64,000 nucleotides of DNA. Origin: Campanula takesimana (taxonomy: Eukaryota > Streptophyta > Magnoliopsida > Asterales > Campanulaceae). Below are positions 35,345-44,495 of this stretch, one piece after another; the stretch's first letter is position 1; every line of letters starts with the position of its first letter. The notes beneath the pieces were generated by a model. It did no database searches and had not been told where the DNA came from. It saw only the letters and a program-made list of their open reading frames with translations. A program made the position numbers and the translations under genes. The stretch spans positions 124,001-188,000 of the forward strand of contig JAOWBW010000190.1 in the NCBI GenBank assembly GCA_026119855.1. Direction: 5' to 3'.

Positions 35345-35500
35345 TTGTTTTGCTAAAAAATGGGCGGGCGTGGGAACTGGGAACTGGGTTTGGGGCGGGT
35401 GGGCGGGCGTGGGATCTGGGTCCGGGGCGGCTGGATGGATCGGGCCCGGCAGTGGGCTTTTGTGGTTTGGCGGGCTGTTTGTGGGCATGAGTGGTTGGGT
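35345..35500. other. GC-rich low-complexity block
   Basis: gggcgggcgtgggatctggg-type repeats; a related gggccggtggatctggatcc block stands at 32550-32625 beyond the other arm of the foldback element. No gene is supported. Confidence 0.4.
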
Positions 35501-35789
35501 GTTGGGTTTTGATGGTATTTTGATTTGGACTGTGGGTGAAGGTGGAATTTTATACCTCGCTTGGGTTTTTATGGAGAAGCTGAGGGGGCCTCAAGGAATT
35601 ATTCCTAAATTTTCTCTTGATGCCGATCCTCAAAGGAAAGCCGTTGTCAAAAAGCACATCCAAATTAACCTATGATCTTCGCCAACAAGTATTCATTGAT
35701 CGGATGTTTTTTTGTAAGATGGGTTGAACTTCAAATGCAAATATGAAATTTATATAGACATTTTTTTAGAATGTTTGTTTCATTTAAAG

Positions 35790-35957
35790 GAAATTGTCAT
35801 CGTGTTACAAAACCCTATTGAGTTTATTACATTACCTATTACAGACCCTATAGATCTATCAGAAAATATGAAACAACCTAGTTTATCGTCGAACCTGAGA
35901 CCTCCTCTAAGGAGGACTCTGCGCACACACCCGGATACCACTAGGCCAAGAGGCCTT
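35790..35957 (-). mobile_element. tRNA-derived SINE-like sequence (minus strand)
   Basis: On the minus strand from 35957: ttggcctagtggtat (A box), then 35-40 bases on ctcaggttcgacga (B box), followed by an AT-rich body. No tail or duplication could be fixed. Confidence 0.45.
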
Positions 35958-36066
35958 TAGTTATATTGATATTTATATTGGGATGAAGGGAGTATAACGT
36001 ACGGGAGTGTAAATTTGGGACGAGAAAATTTGAATTTGTTTTGACCTTCATAGAACGGATGAGTCA

Positions 36067-36075
36067 ATCATATAA
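36067..36075. repeat. 9-bp duplication (atcatataa), left copy
   Basis: atcatataa before the long-TIR element; repeated at 51185-51193. Confidence 0.75.
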
Positions 36076-36351
36076 GACAAACACTTCCGTGAGACCTTCC
36101 ATACCCGTCTCATCTATGAGACGGGTCGGTTTTTGATCCACCCGCCCGACCCACTGAACCGGCTCCAGGACCCAGGGGTCGAAGCTGCCACGTGGCAGCT
36201 TCTCATAGGTCAATTTTTTTTTTTTTGCTTTTTTTTTTCGGTTTGTCAAAAGTAATAGTTACTATATCATAATGTAATGACTGTATACATATAAAGTAAC
36301 AGTTTTTATACATAAAAGTAATACATATATATAGAAAAGTAACAGAGTTTT

Positions 36352-37738
36352 TGTTGATCAAATATATGTTTAGGACATAGAATTGCTTAATCCCAATCAT
36401 AGTTATCACCTAGGATCCCCCAATTTTATTAGAACCTTTGTAAGGTACTCTTAGGATTCTTGGTGACCAGCACAGGTCTATTCCAACTCTTCAAACAAGG
36501 CAAACTAGCAAGAGTAAGCAAATCAGCAGACCAGTAAACAAGTTGCCGATCAACTTACTAAAGAAGTTGCCAATCAACTACATTCTCAACTTGCCGATAA
36601 AGAAAGACAGTCTGTACTGTCAGTCAGGTTACATCATTTCATCTTAAAGTCAACCTTGCTGATTGTCCCTGTCCTTTCTTACTGTTTTATCTAAAAGTAG
36701 TTTACCTGCTCTGTAATGATTGCTGCGCCGTCTGACACATAGCTACATTTAGCTATACTCTGTCTCTACTTGCTTTTTGCAGGTAACCGGTTGAGACAAA
36801 GGGGTCATTACCCATCAGACTTTTGCGAGCATGCGTGTACCACACATCTTCGCCATTAATGCTAAAGATACCGCATTTAATGCTCCTCAACTACCCAGCT
36901 AGATATTCAAGATTGCAAGCCTTCTTCTACAAGACTCAAGACATTTACTCCTCTTATAAATAGTGGACTTGGAGCATTGAAGAAGGTTGGTGAAAATAGA
37001 GCATTGAAGAGAGTTGAATGTTTTTGAGTATTCATTAAAGACTCAAATATTCTGTGTCCATATAATCATTAGATCATTTAATAGGACATACACTTGTGCA
37101 CCAACTCAAACAACATTGTTAGTATTCCCAAACTAGATCATATAAGGAATACGTTGTTTAAGTTATTCACACACCCACCTGAGTGAGATAAGTTCTTTTG
37201 AACTTGCCGCTCAAATACACTTGGTCAGAATTGTTTTACGATCCATTAGAAATTTCTAGAACTTAGTCTTTGTATACCGGCAAAGCCGTGCTTGTAATAG
37301 ACTAGAAAAATCTAATAGTACTCTTAACCCAAATCCAAGTTCTGACCAAACTTGGTAGAGGACGTAGCAGTATTTACACTGTGAACCTATCCAAATCTTT
37401 GTGTCTCTGTTGCTTGCCTTATCATTGCCGGTTGGAATTCTATCACCGGTAGATTGCATATGTTCGTACTGATTCATTGTAATTTCCATTGACCAATCTC
37501 TTGAAACTGTATTGAACTTTCAGAAACAACTTTGTGTTCAAACTAAGCTCTGAAAATCTCTTATACACTGATTTTGTGTGAGTTAAAACTAAGTCATATT
37601 TTACCCGCTGCGCTTACTGATAATAGTTTGCAAACTGATAAGTGACTTTGCATTTAAAAGTATTTCTTGTAAAAGTTTTAAAAAGGCTATTCACCCCCCC
37701 CCCCCTCTAGCCTATTTTCCTACCAATTGGGCCTAACA
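36352..37738 (+). repeat. 5' LTR
   Basis: 1387 bp, TGTTGATC...CCTAACA. It differs from the 3' LTR by about 19 substitutions and two 1-bp indels by eye, about 1.4 percent. Confidence 0.95.
36955..36962 (+). promoter_or_regulatory. TATA box of the 5' LTR
   Basis: tataaata within ctcctcttataaatagtgg; the best core-promoter candidate for the genomic RNA, with transcription expected to start about 30 bp further on. The same box is at 49707-49714 in the 3' LTR. Confidence 0.65.
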
Positions 37739-37740
37739 AT

Positions 37741-37752
37741 TGGTATCAGAGC
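37741..37752 (+). other. Primer binding site (Met-tRNA)
   Basis: tggtatcagagc, two bases after the 5' LTR. It matches the complement of the initiator Met-tRNA 3' end used by most plant Copia elements. Confidence 0.9.
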
Positions 37753-37804
37753 ATTGGAATTTTGAAAGAAATTTCCAAGCTTTGCAGCTTGTATTGCCGA
37801 TACC

Positions 37805-40189
37805 ATGGCAGGAAAAATCATGCAGTCATTTAACATCACCACCATATCGTTGTTAAATGTCAACGAGTTTGGTGTCTGGAAATCTCGTATGATAAAGTAT
37901 ATGAACTCAATCGATGATCGGTTGATGAAGGTCATAGAAGGTGGTCCAATCATTCCTTTAAAAGTCTCAACCACCTATAGACCTATTCCCTCCACTCTGC
38001 TGACACAACATGCTGATCGTGACACTGAACAAGAAACCCATGTTCAGATTGAAGAAACCTTGGTCGAGAAACCAAGAGAGGAACGGACTGAGGACGACAA
38101 ACTTTCAGCTGCCCTAGATGGAAAAGCATGCCACATTATTTCTTGTGGTTTGGACGACAAGCAATATAAACTCATTGACTTGTGCTCCACGGCTCAAGAA
38201 TGCTGGAACAAGCTCCTTGCATACTTTGAAGGTGATGAGCAGGTAAAGGATAACAGACTCTACGATTGTATCGCTGAGTTTGAATCCTTCAAGAAACAAG
38301 ATGGTGAATCACTAAGGAGTGCCTACGACAGATTCTGCGAGGTAAGTAATTTATGTGCTTCATTAGGAAAGATTTATACTATGAAAGACCTGAATATTCG
38401 TTTTCTAAGTTCTTTGGGAAATGAGTATCATACCAAGGTCACCGCTGTTAGAGAAGTGAGAGACTTGAACAAGACTTCTATTCAGAATCTTGTATCTAGT
38501 CTATTTCTGTATGAGAGAGAACTGCAAAAACTTAACGTTCTCGATAAAAATTTCAAAAACTTGTCTATATCAGCTCAGTCACAGATATCCTTCCCTTCAA
38601 ACAAATTCCCTCGTATAGATCCCCATCATATACCCTGCAGCTCCAAAACCCCTGCAGCTACCTCAGAACAGCCTATGGAAGAAGACGAATTTGCCGCCTT
38701 CGCTAGGAACTACAAAAGGTTTAAGGACTTCAAAAGGATGCAGAAAGGAAACTACCAGCAACCAAAATCATTCACACCAACTTTTCAAAAACCAGCAAGT
38801 TACAACAAACCATCAACAAGTGCTACCGACGGAAAGAACAACAAAGGTGATCTTGTTTGCTTCAACTGCAGAAAACTTGGTCACTTTGCTTCTAAATGTC
38901 CTCAACCAAAATATGAGTATGCGAGGAAGTCATTCAACAAGAGACATCCCAAGTCTCGAAGCTTTGTTGCCGATGAAAGCACAGAAAAGGCCTTGCCGGT
39001 TTGGTATGAAACTGACTCAGATGAAGATGCCGATGAAGATGAAGATGCCGATGTAAGCTTTGTCGCCCTAGACTTGGAAGATGCTGATACATCCACATTG
39101 CCGACTCCAGTCTACCGAGATCCATCCCCTCCAAGATCTCCAGTCAGAGAAGAAGCTACTGGAAGACCTCAACCACACTTCAAAGAGATTAGTGTCAAAG
39201 CAGAGAACCCAAATGGGTACAGAGTTCACCAAGTGGGAACCTCTCTCTATGGTCAGTGTAACTCTATTCAATTCACTACCATCACACCTAAACCCTTACC
39301 AATGACCAGAAAATTCTCATTCACCGAGCATCCCAGCATTGCCAAAAGCTTATCTAAACCCATCTCTTCTCTACCTGACTTCTCTCCCAAACCTATTCCC
39401 TCTGCCCCCAAAATTTCAGCTGATCCCTTTCCTGAAATATCCAAAGCTGAAATGGTAGAGACAATGGATGAACTTTTTATTGATCATGAGAAGCTGAGTA
39501 GCGTTCATAAAGTGATGGCTGCTGATTTCAATAGAATTTCTGCAGAGAATGACTTGCTTGTGTCTGAACTTAAAGTTCTTAAAGGACATGAGCTTGAGTC
39601 TGTTCTTCTAAAGAAAGAAAACCTGGATCTCAAAAGCCAAGTAGCAGTATTGATAGCTCAGATCGAAGATCTTGTGAAAAGAAACAATCATCTCTCAAGG
39701 ATTGTTGATTCTTACACAAAATCTAGAGTTGCTGTTGAAACAATCCTACAGACCCAAATGTCATATAAGGACCAATCTGGGTTAGGATTTGATTCCAGCA
39801 GCAGTAGCTCTACTGAAACTTGTGCGACCGAGAAAAAGGATGAGAAAGTTGAATATAGTCCTGTTAACTCAGTGCATAAGGATGCTAAGCCAATATACAG
39901 TGCTGTGGCAATGAAGTATCCTAAGAACCAGAACAAAAGGAATGATAAGCACAAACAAAGATATGTTAAGGTTGCCGATACTGAGTCTGCCGATAACGGT
40001 ATTCTTGGTGAATACGTCAACAGAGCTAGTTCTGCCGGTCTAACCACATCTGCTGCCGATGGACAAGTACCTAAAAAGGTAACTGCCAAAGGTAAACAGA
40101 ATGGAAAGAAAGGCAACACTAGCACCTTTAAACACACTAAGTTTGTGCCTGCTCAATTCCCTAGTTCTGCCGATGCACTGACTAAATAG
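37805..40189 (+). CDS. gag: Gag polyprotein of the SIRE-like element
   Basis: 794 residues; forms the virus-like particle and binds element RNA. The ATG sits in a good context (taccATGGCA). Copia-type gag domain at about 50-250 (including NKLLAYFEGDEQVKDNRL and KKQDGESLRSAYDRFCEV). CCHC zinc knuckle near 352-365 (CFNCRKLGHFASKC). Then an acidic region (DEDADEDEDAD) and a predicted coiled coil at about 555-640 with heptad leucines (SAENDLLVSELKVLKG). The frame ends at TAG 40187-40189, but the same frame stays open past it for 53 codons with a second knuckle. Confidence 0.92.
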   Translation: MAGKIMQSFNITTISLLNVNEFGVWKSRMIKYMNSIDDRLMKVIEGGPIIPLKVSTTYRPIPSTLLTQHADRDTEQETHVQIEETLVEKPREERTEDDKLSAALDGKACHIISCGLDDKQYKLIDLCSTAQECWNKLLAYFEGDEQVKDNRLYDCIAEFESFKKQDGESLRSAYDRFCEVSNLCASLGKIYTMKDLNIRFLSSLGNEYHTKVTAVREVRDLNKTSIQNLVSSLFLYERELQKLNVLDKNFKNLSISAQSQISFPSNKFPRIDPHHIPCSSKTPAATSEQPMEEDEFAAFARNYKRFKDFKRMQKGNYQQPKSFTPTFQKPASYNKPSTSATDGKNNKGDLVCFNCRKLGHFASKCPQPKYEYARKSFNKRHPKSRSFVADESTEKALPVWYETDSDEDADEDEDADVSFVALDLEDADTSTLPTPVYRDPSPPRSPVREEATGRPQPHFKEISVKAENPNGYRVHQVGTSLYGQCNSIQFTTITPKPLPMTRKFSFTEHPSIAKSLSKPISSLPDFSPKPIPSAPKISADPFPEISKAEMVETMDELFIDHEKLSSVHKVMAADFNRISAENDLLVSELKVLKGHELESVLLKKENLDLKSQVAVLIAQIEDLVKRNNHLSRIVDSYTKSRVAVETILQTQMSYKDQSGLGFDSSSSSSTETCATEKKDEKVEYSPVNSVHKDAKPIYSAVAMKYPKNQNKRNDKHKQRYVKVADTESADNGILGEYVNRASSAGLTTSAADGQVPKKVTAKGKQNGKKGNTSTFKHTKFVPAQFPSSADALTK

Positions 40190-40351
40190 AATGACGTTCT
40201 ACCGACTCCACAGCCTATCAATCAAGTGAGATGTTCAAATTGTTCTGATTATGGTCACAAGGCTCATGAATGCCTCTTGAAGCACCTATCTGGACCCACT
40301 GAGGTTACATCCTCTAGTGGTGGCCAGATGTGGTTGCCAAAGAGGAACTAA
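40190..40351 (+). other. Gag-frame extension with second zinc knuckle
   Basis: In the gag frame after the TAG, an open stretch runs to TAA 40349-40351 and encodes a second CCHC motif (CSNCSDYGHKAHEC). It overlaps the protease-integrase frame (open from 40318) by about 30 nt, so reaching pol would need both a read-through or a changed stop and a -1 shift, or this copy carries two small lesions. Confidence 0.75.
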
Positions 40352-41640
40352 CCCTCGGACCCAAGAATAAGGGGGACCATAAGCATACCGTTTTATTTCA
40401 GAAATGCTTCATGGCCTCAACTGGTGCAAGCAAGGATTTGTGGATTCTAGATAGTGGCTGTTCAAGACACATGACAGGATTTGCAGATCTACTTGCCGAT
40501 ATCTCAGAAGCATCAGGTCCCCCAGTGGTTTTCGGTGATAATGCCAAAGGAAAAATCATCGGTATAGGTACCATCAAGAGAGGTGCAGTTACTGTACAGA
40601 AGGTCTCTCTTGTGGATGGTCTGAAACACAACCTTCTATCTATATCACAATTCTGTGATAAAGGAGTGCAATGTGTATTTACTACTTCCAGTTGCTATGT
40701 GAAAGACATTGCTTCCAATGAAACACTTCTCACTGCCAAAAGAAAAGGTAACATTTATGCAGTAGACTTAAGTGCTATTACTGGTGTTGCTAATGTTTGT
40801 TTTGTAGCTAAGAACATCAGTGAGAACTCATGGCTATGGCACAAGAGACTCAGTCACTTGAACTTCAAATATCTATCCAAGCTTGCCAGCACAAATCTGG
40901 TTACCGGTCTGCCTCAAGTGTCTCCTGATCAAGCAAAGAAATGCAAGGCCTGCCAGCTTGGAAAACAACATAAATCATCCTTCCGATGCAAGCCATGCAT
41001 GTCAACATCTAAGTGCCTCCAAATGCTACATATGAATCTATTTGGCCCCACAACTACAGCAAGTATTGGGGGAAGTAGATATACCTTGGTTGTAGTAGAT
41101 GATTTCTCTAGATATACTTGGGTGGAAACCTTCAGTCACAAAGATGACACTTATGCCGTTGCTACCAAGTTATTCAGACTACTACAGACCCAGAAGGAGA
41201 GCGATATCATCAGCATGAGATTAGACAACGGCACTGAATTCAAGAACAATGGTATTGATCAGTACTGTGATGATCATGGCATAGACCACAACTTCTCAGC
41301 TGCCGGTACACCACAACAAAATGGTGTCGTTGAGAGAAAGAACATAACTCTCATTGAAGCTGGTAAGACCATGATTGCTGAAGCTAGGCTGCCGAAATAT
41401 TTTTGGGCTGAAGCCATCAATACCGCCTGCTTCACTCAGAACAGATCTCTCATCAACAAATTCCATAACAAGACTCCTTATGAAATCTGGAGAGGCAGAA
41501 CTCCCAACATTGGATTCTTCAAAATATTCGGCTGCAAATGTTACGTGCTTTACAACGGTAAAGAGCACAGAGGTAAATTTGATGAGAAAGCTGATGAAGG
41601 AATCTTTGTTGGATACGCTAAACACAGTAAGGCCTTTTGA
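40318..41640 (+). CDS. pol: Protease-integrase part of pol
   Basis: Open from 40318 with no early ATG, so it is expected to be made as a fusion with Gag. The aspartic protease site is WILDSGCSRHMTG (near 40441). The integrase HHCC zinc domain is WHKRLSHLNF with KCKACQLGKQHKS. In the catalytic core the second aspartate (RLDNGTEFKN) and the glutamate (NGVVERKN) are present, but the position of the first aspartate, just before LFGPT, is asparagine (AAT, 41035-41037). The frame stops at TGA 41638-41640 in the middle of the integrase-RT linker; the next ORF continues in the same frame, so this is a nonsense mutation rather than a true end. Confidence 0.9.
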   Translation, partial: WWPDVVAKEELTLGPKNKGDHKHTVLFQKCFMASTGASKDLWILDSGCSRHMTGFADLLADISEASGPPVVFGDNAKGKIIGIGTIKRGAVTVQKVSLVDGLKHNLLSISQFCDKGVQCVFTTSSCYVKDIASNETLLTAKRKGNIYAVDLSAITGVANVCFVAKNISENSWLWHKRLSHLNFKYLSKLASTNLVTGLPQVSPDQAKKCKACQLGKQHKSSFRCKPCMSTSKCLQMLHMNLFGPTTTASIGGSRYTLVVVDDFSRYTWVETFSHKDDTYAVATKLFRLLQTQKESDIISMRLDNGTEFKNNGIDQYCDDHGIDHNFSAAGTPQQNGVVERKNITLIEAGKTMIAEARLPKYFWAEAINTACFTQNRSLINKFHNKTPYEIWRGRTPNIGFFKIFGCKCYVLYNGKEHRGKFDEKADEGIFVGYAKHSKAF

Positions 41641-41658
41641 GTTTTTAATAAGAAACTT

Positions 41659-43758
41659 TTGAAAATTGTTGAATCTGTTCATGTAACCTTTGATGAATTT
41701 GATTTGTTAGAGTCTGACAAGGCTCCAAATAGTACTAATGCTTCTAGTGCTCATGAGACAGGTGAATCCAGTAATTCTAACCCTGCAGGTCAAGTACCAG
41801 CTGCTGATCCAGTCATTTCAGTAGAAGAACCAGCATATACTCATTATTTCCCATCATCGGCAGAACATGATCTTATCGATAACTTCCATAATCCTTTTGC
41901 CGATGCAAATTCTGCTGATCATCCTGAAGACAAATCTGGCCCTCAACCAATTTCTGTTATAAGACCCTTCCCAACAAGCTCTCAATCTAATCCACCTCAC
42001 ACCCAGAACTCTAATTCCCCTTCTCCATCTGCTGATCTTGATCCTCCTCTAGAATCACACCAACAAGATACAGTCAGACAAGATGTGCCGAGAGAAGTTA
42101 GACCAGTTCGTGATCATCCACTGGAAAATGTGATTGGTGATGTCTTTGGACCAAGATTGACAAGGAACCCTAGTAGAGCATTCGCTGAGAGTCTCTTCTC
42201 ATCTGCTATGGTTTCTAATATAGAACCAAAGAAAACTGAAGAAGCTCTTGCTGATCCTGGCTGGGTGGAAGCTATGCAGGAGGAGCTAAATCAGTTTGAA
42301 AGATGCAATGTGTGGGAACTAGTGCCAAGACCATCATCTCAACAAGTGATCGGCACAAAATGGGTCTACAGGAATAAATTGGATGAAGCTGGGAATATTA
42401 TTAGGAACAAAGCAAGGTTAGTTGCTAAAGGCTACCGACAAGAAGAAGGAATTGACTACGATGAGACATTCGCTCCGGTTGCAAGATTGGAAGCTATAAG
42501 ACTTTTCTTAGCCTATGCTGCCTTCAAAGAATTCAAACTATATCAAATGGACGTGAAAAGTGCCTTCTTGAATGGAGAACTTCAAGAGCTTGTGTATGTT
42601 GAACAACCACCTGGTTTCGAGGACTCCAAGAAGCCTGATCATGTCTACCGATTGAAGAAAGCTCTCTACGGCCTAAAGCAAGCTCCAAGGGCATGGTATG
42701 AAACCCTATCTAAGTTCTTACTTAGTGATGGCTTAGGTTTCACTCGAGGTAAAATCGATACTACTTTATTTGTTGCCAAGCACAAGGGTCATTCATTGTT
42801 TGTTCAAATATATGTCGATGATATTATTTTTGGTTCTACTAATGAATCACTTTGCAAGAGATTTGAAAAGCTAATGCAGAGCAAATTCGAGATGAGCATG
42901 ATGGGTGAACTAACATATTTCTTTGGACTTCAAGTCAAGCAATCCAATGAGGGAATATTCATCAGTCAAGCCAAGTATGCAAAAGAATTAATCAAGAAGT
43001 TTGGTTTTGACAATGCTCACTCTCAAAGCACACCTATGGGCACTAACATTCACTTAGATAAGGATGAGTCTGGTAAGAAAGTAGATATGACTCTCTATCG
43101 AGGTATGATCGGCTCACTCCTTTATCTTACTGCCAGTAGACCAGATATTATGTTTACTGTTTGTGTTTGTGCTAGGTTTCAAGCTGACCCTAGGGAATCC
43201 CATCTGCAAGCTGTTAAACGTATCATTAAATATCTATGTGGCACTGCTAACCTTGGATTATGGTATGCTAGAGATTCATCTTTTAATCTAATAGGTTATT
43301 CAGATGCAGACTTTGCAGCTTGCAGGGTGACCAAAAAAAGTACTAGTGGAACTTGCCAATTTCTTGGTGATAGATTGGTGTCTTGGTCCTGTAAGAAGCA
43401 AACATCAATTTCCACTTCTACTACTGAAGCTGAGTACATAGCTGCCGGTAGTTGCTGTTCACAGATCCTTTGGATGAAGCAGCAGCTTGTTGACTATGAA
43501 GTTCCATCTCAAGTTTGTCCCATCTATTGTGACAACCAATCTGCTATCTCAGTTTCAAACAACCCGGTCATGCATTCCAAAACCAAGCACATAGACATCA
43601 AGTATCATTTTCTGAAGGAACATGTTGAAAAAGGAAATGTGGTGCTGCTCAAAGTTCATACCGACTACCAAAGAGCAGACATACTGACAAAACCCTTAGA
43701 TCAGAAAAGATTTGAATTCCTCAGAGGTGAACTAGGTATGATTGATTATTATGGTTAA
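41659..43758 (+). CDS. pol: Reverse transcriptase-RNase H part of pol
   Basis: 699 codons in the same frame as the integrase part, cut off from it only by the TGA at 41638. A Ser/Pro/Asp-rich linker (to about residue 185) is followed by Copia RT: WVEAMQEELNQFERCNVWEL, ARLVAKGYRQEEGIDY, QMDVKSAFLNGEL, and the catalytic box YVDDIIFGS. The RNase H domain has SDADFAACRVTKKSTSG, TTEAEYIAAGSC and CDNQSAISVSNNPVMHSKTK and ends LTKPLDQKRFEFLRGELGM. Both catalytic domains look intact. Confidence 0.93.
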   Translation: MKIVESVHVTFDEFDLLESDKAPNSTNASSAHETGESSNSNPAGQVPAADPVISVEEPAYTHYFPSSAEHDLIDNFHNPFADANSADHPEDKSGPQPISVIRPFPTSSQSNPPHTQNSNSPSPSADLDPPLESHQQDTVRQDVPREVRPVRDHPLENVIGDVFGPRLTRNPSRAFAESLFSSAMVSNIEPKKTEEALADPGWVEAMQEELNQFERCNVWELVPRPSSQQVIGTKWVYRNKLDEAGNIIRNKARLVAKGYRQEEGIDYDETFAPVARLEAIRLFLAYAAFKEFKLYQMDVKSAFLNGELQELVYVEQPPGFEDSKKPDHVYRLKKALYGLKQAPRAWYETLSKFLLSDGLGFTRGKIDTTLFVAKHKGHSLFVQIYVDDIIFGSTNESLCKRFEKLMQSKFEMSMMGELTYFFGLQVKQSNEGIFISQAKYAKELIKKFGFDNAHSQSTPMGTNIHLDKDESGKKVDMTLYRGMIGSLLYLTASRPDIMFTVCVCARFQADPRESHLQAVKRIIKYLCGTANLGLWYARDSSFNLIGYSDADFAACRVTKKSTSGTCQFLGDRLVSWSCKKQTSISTSTTEAEYIAAGSCCSQILWMKQQLVDYEVPSQVCPIYCDNQSAISVSNNPVMHSKTKHIDIKYHFLKEHVEKGNVVLLKVHTDYQRADILTKPLDQKRFEFLRGELGMIDYYG

Positions 43759-44270
43759 ATTGTGCTGACTTTGCTACTTGTGTTAGTCTGCCGATAAAAT
43801 CAGCAGATCAAAAATTATCTTGCCGACAAACATCATGCCGGTAAATATCTTGCTGATAAACAACTTGCCGAATTATGTCTTGCCGATTTGTCAAAATTCA
43901 AAATTCAAAATTCATCGGTAGATCTCAATTCAAACGGATAAAGATTCTCTGATACATGACGTAAGCTTAGTCAAATCAAAGGTACAATCGGTCACACCTT
44001 CTCTCTGACACGTGTGTGCTCCGCCTTACCCAAATCGTGTCAAAGATTTATCCCAACTCTTTGTGATAAATCAGAAAGGTAACTTTAACTTTATTGTTGC
44101 CGTTTCTACCCTTTCTCTCTCCTAAGTTTAACCGTCTAAATTAAACCGTCCGGTTCGTGCATTTAATGCATTGTGTGCGCACGTTCTCTGAGGTATTCGC
44201 TACAGTTAAACTCATCATTATTTCTCTTTCTCCCATGCAAACCCTTTCTATTCTCTCTCTCTCTTCCATA
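43759..44270 (+). other. Spacer between pol and the extra ORF
   Basis: About 500 bp without a gene, dense in tgccgat/tgccgac motifs (six between 43790 and 43890) followed by a non-coding AT/CT-rich stretch that leads into the promoter-like segment. Confidence 0.6.
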
Positions 44271-44404
44271 ATATATATAAGCTACACTTAAAATCCTATT
44301 GGTCTTTTCGCTCTTCACTCACTCTTGATATCTCTACTGCTTGTGTTGTTCATCTTCTTTCATACTCTCTTACATTCTTCAACCAGATTTAACACTATTT
44401 TCTG
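44252..44404 (+). promoter_or_regulatory. Internal promoter-like segment and 5' leader before the extra ORF
   Basis: A pyrimidine patch (ctctctctctctt, 44252-44265) and TATA-like box (atatatataa, 44271-44280) are followed by a CT-rich leader (44300-44404) without ATG. The layout is that of a plant core promoter and 5' UTR. This is inference from sequence form only. Confidence 0.5.
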
Positions 44405-44492
44405 GTAACTACTTGATGATTTCACACTTGCATTTCAATCTATTTTGAAATAATTTGTTCTAACGTGTGAGATCTTTTGAGTGATTTTGCAG
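44405..44492 (+). other. Putative 5'-UTR intron of the extra ORF
   Basis: Donor ttttctg|gtaact at 44405 and acceptor gtgattttgcag ending at 44492, four bases before the ATG, with an 88-bp T-rich interior. The acceptor could also serve splicing from an upstream donor in the LTR leader. Confidence 0.5.
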
Positions 44493-44495
44493 AAA

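Noticed and set aside
35260..35675. Gly/Trp-rich open frames around 35300-35660
   Set aside because: Translations of a GC-rich simple repeat; not protein-like.
39712..40137. 141-codon minus-strand frame opposite gag
   Set aside because: Shadow of the gag frame; composition explained by the coding strand.
40330..40332. GTG as start of the protease-integrase ORF
   Set aside because: Plant Copia pol is made as a Gag-Pol fusion; no initiation at GTG is needed, so the frame was taken as open from 40318.
41296..41682. 128-codon minus-strand frame opposite integrase
   Set aside because: Shadow of the integrase/RT frame.
44481..44495. GTG start five codons upstream of the extra ORF
   Set aside because: It lies in the likely 3' splice acceptor stretch; the ATG at 44496 has a better context.
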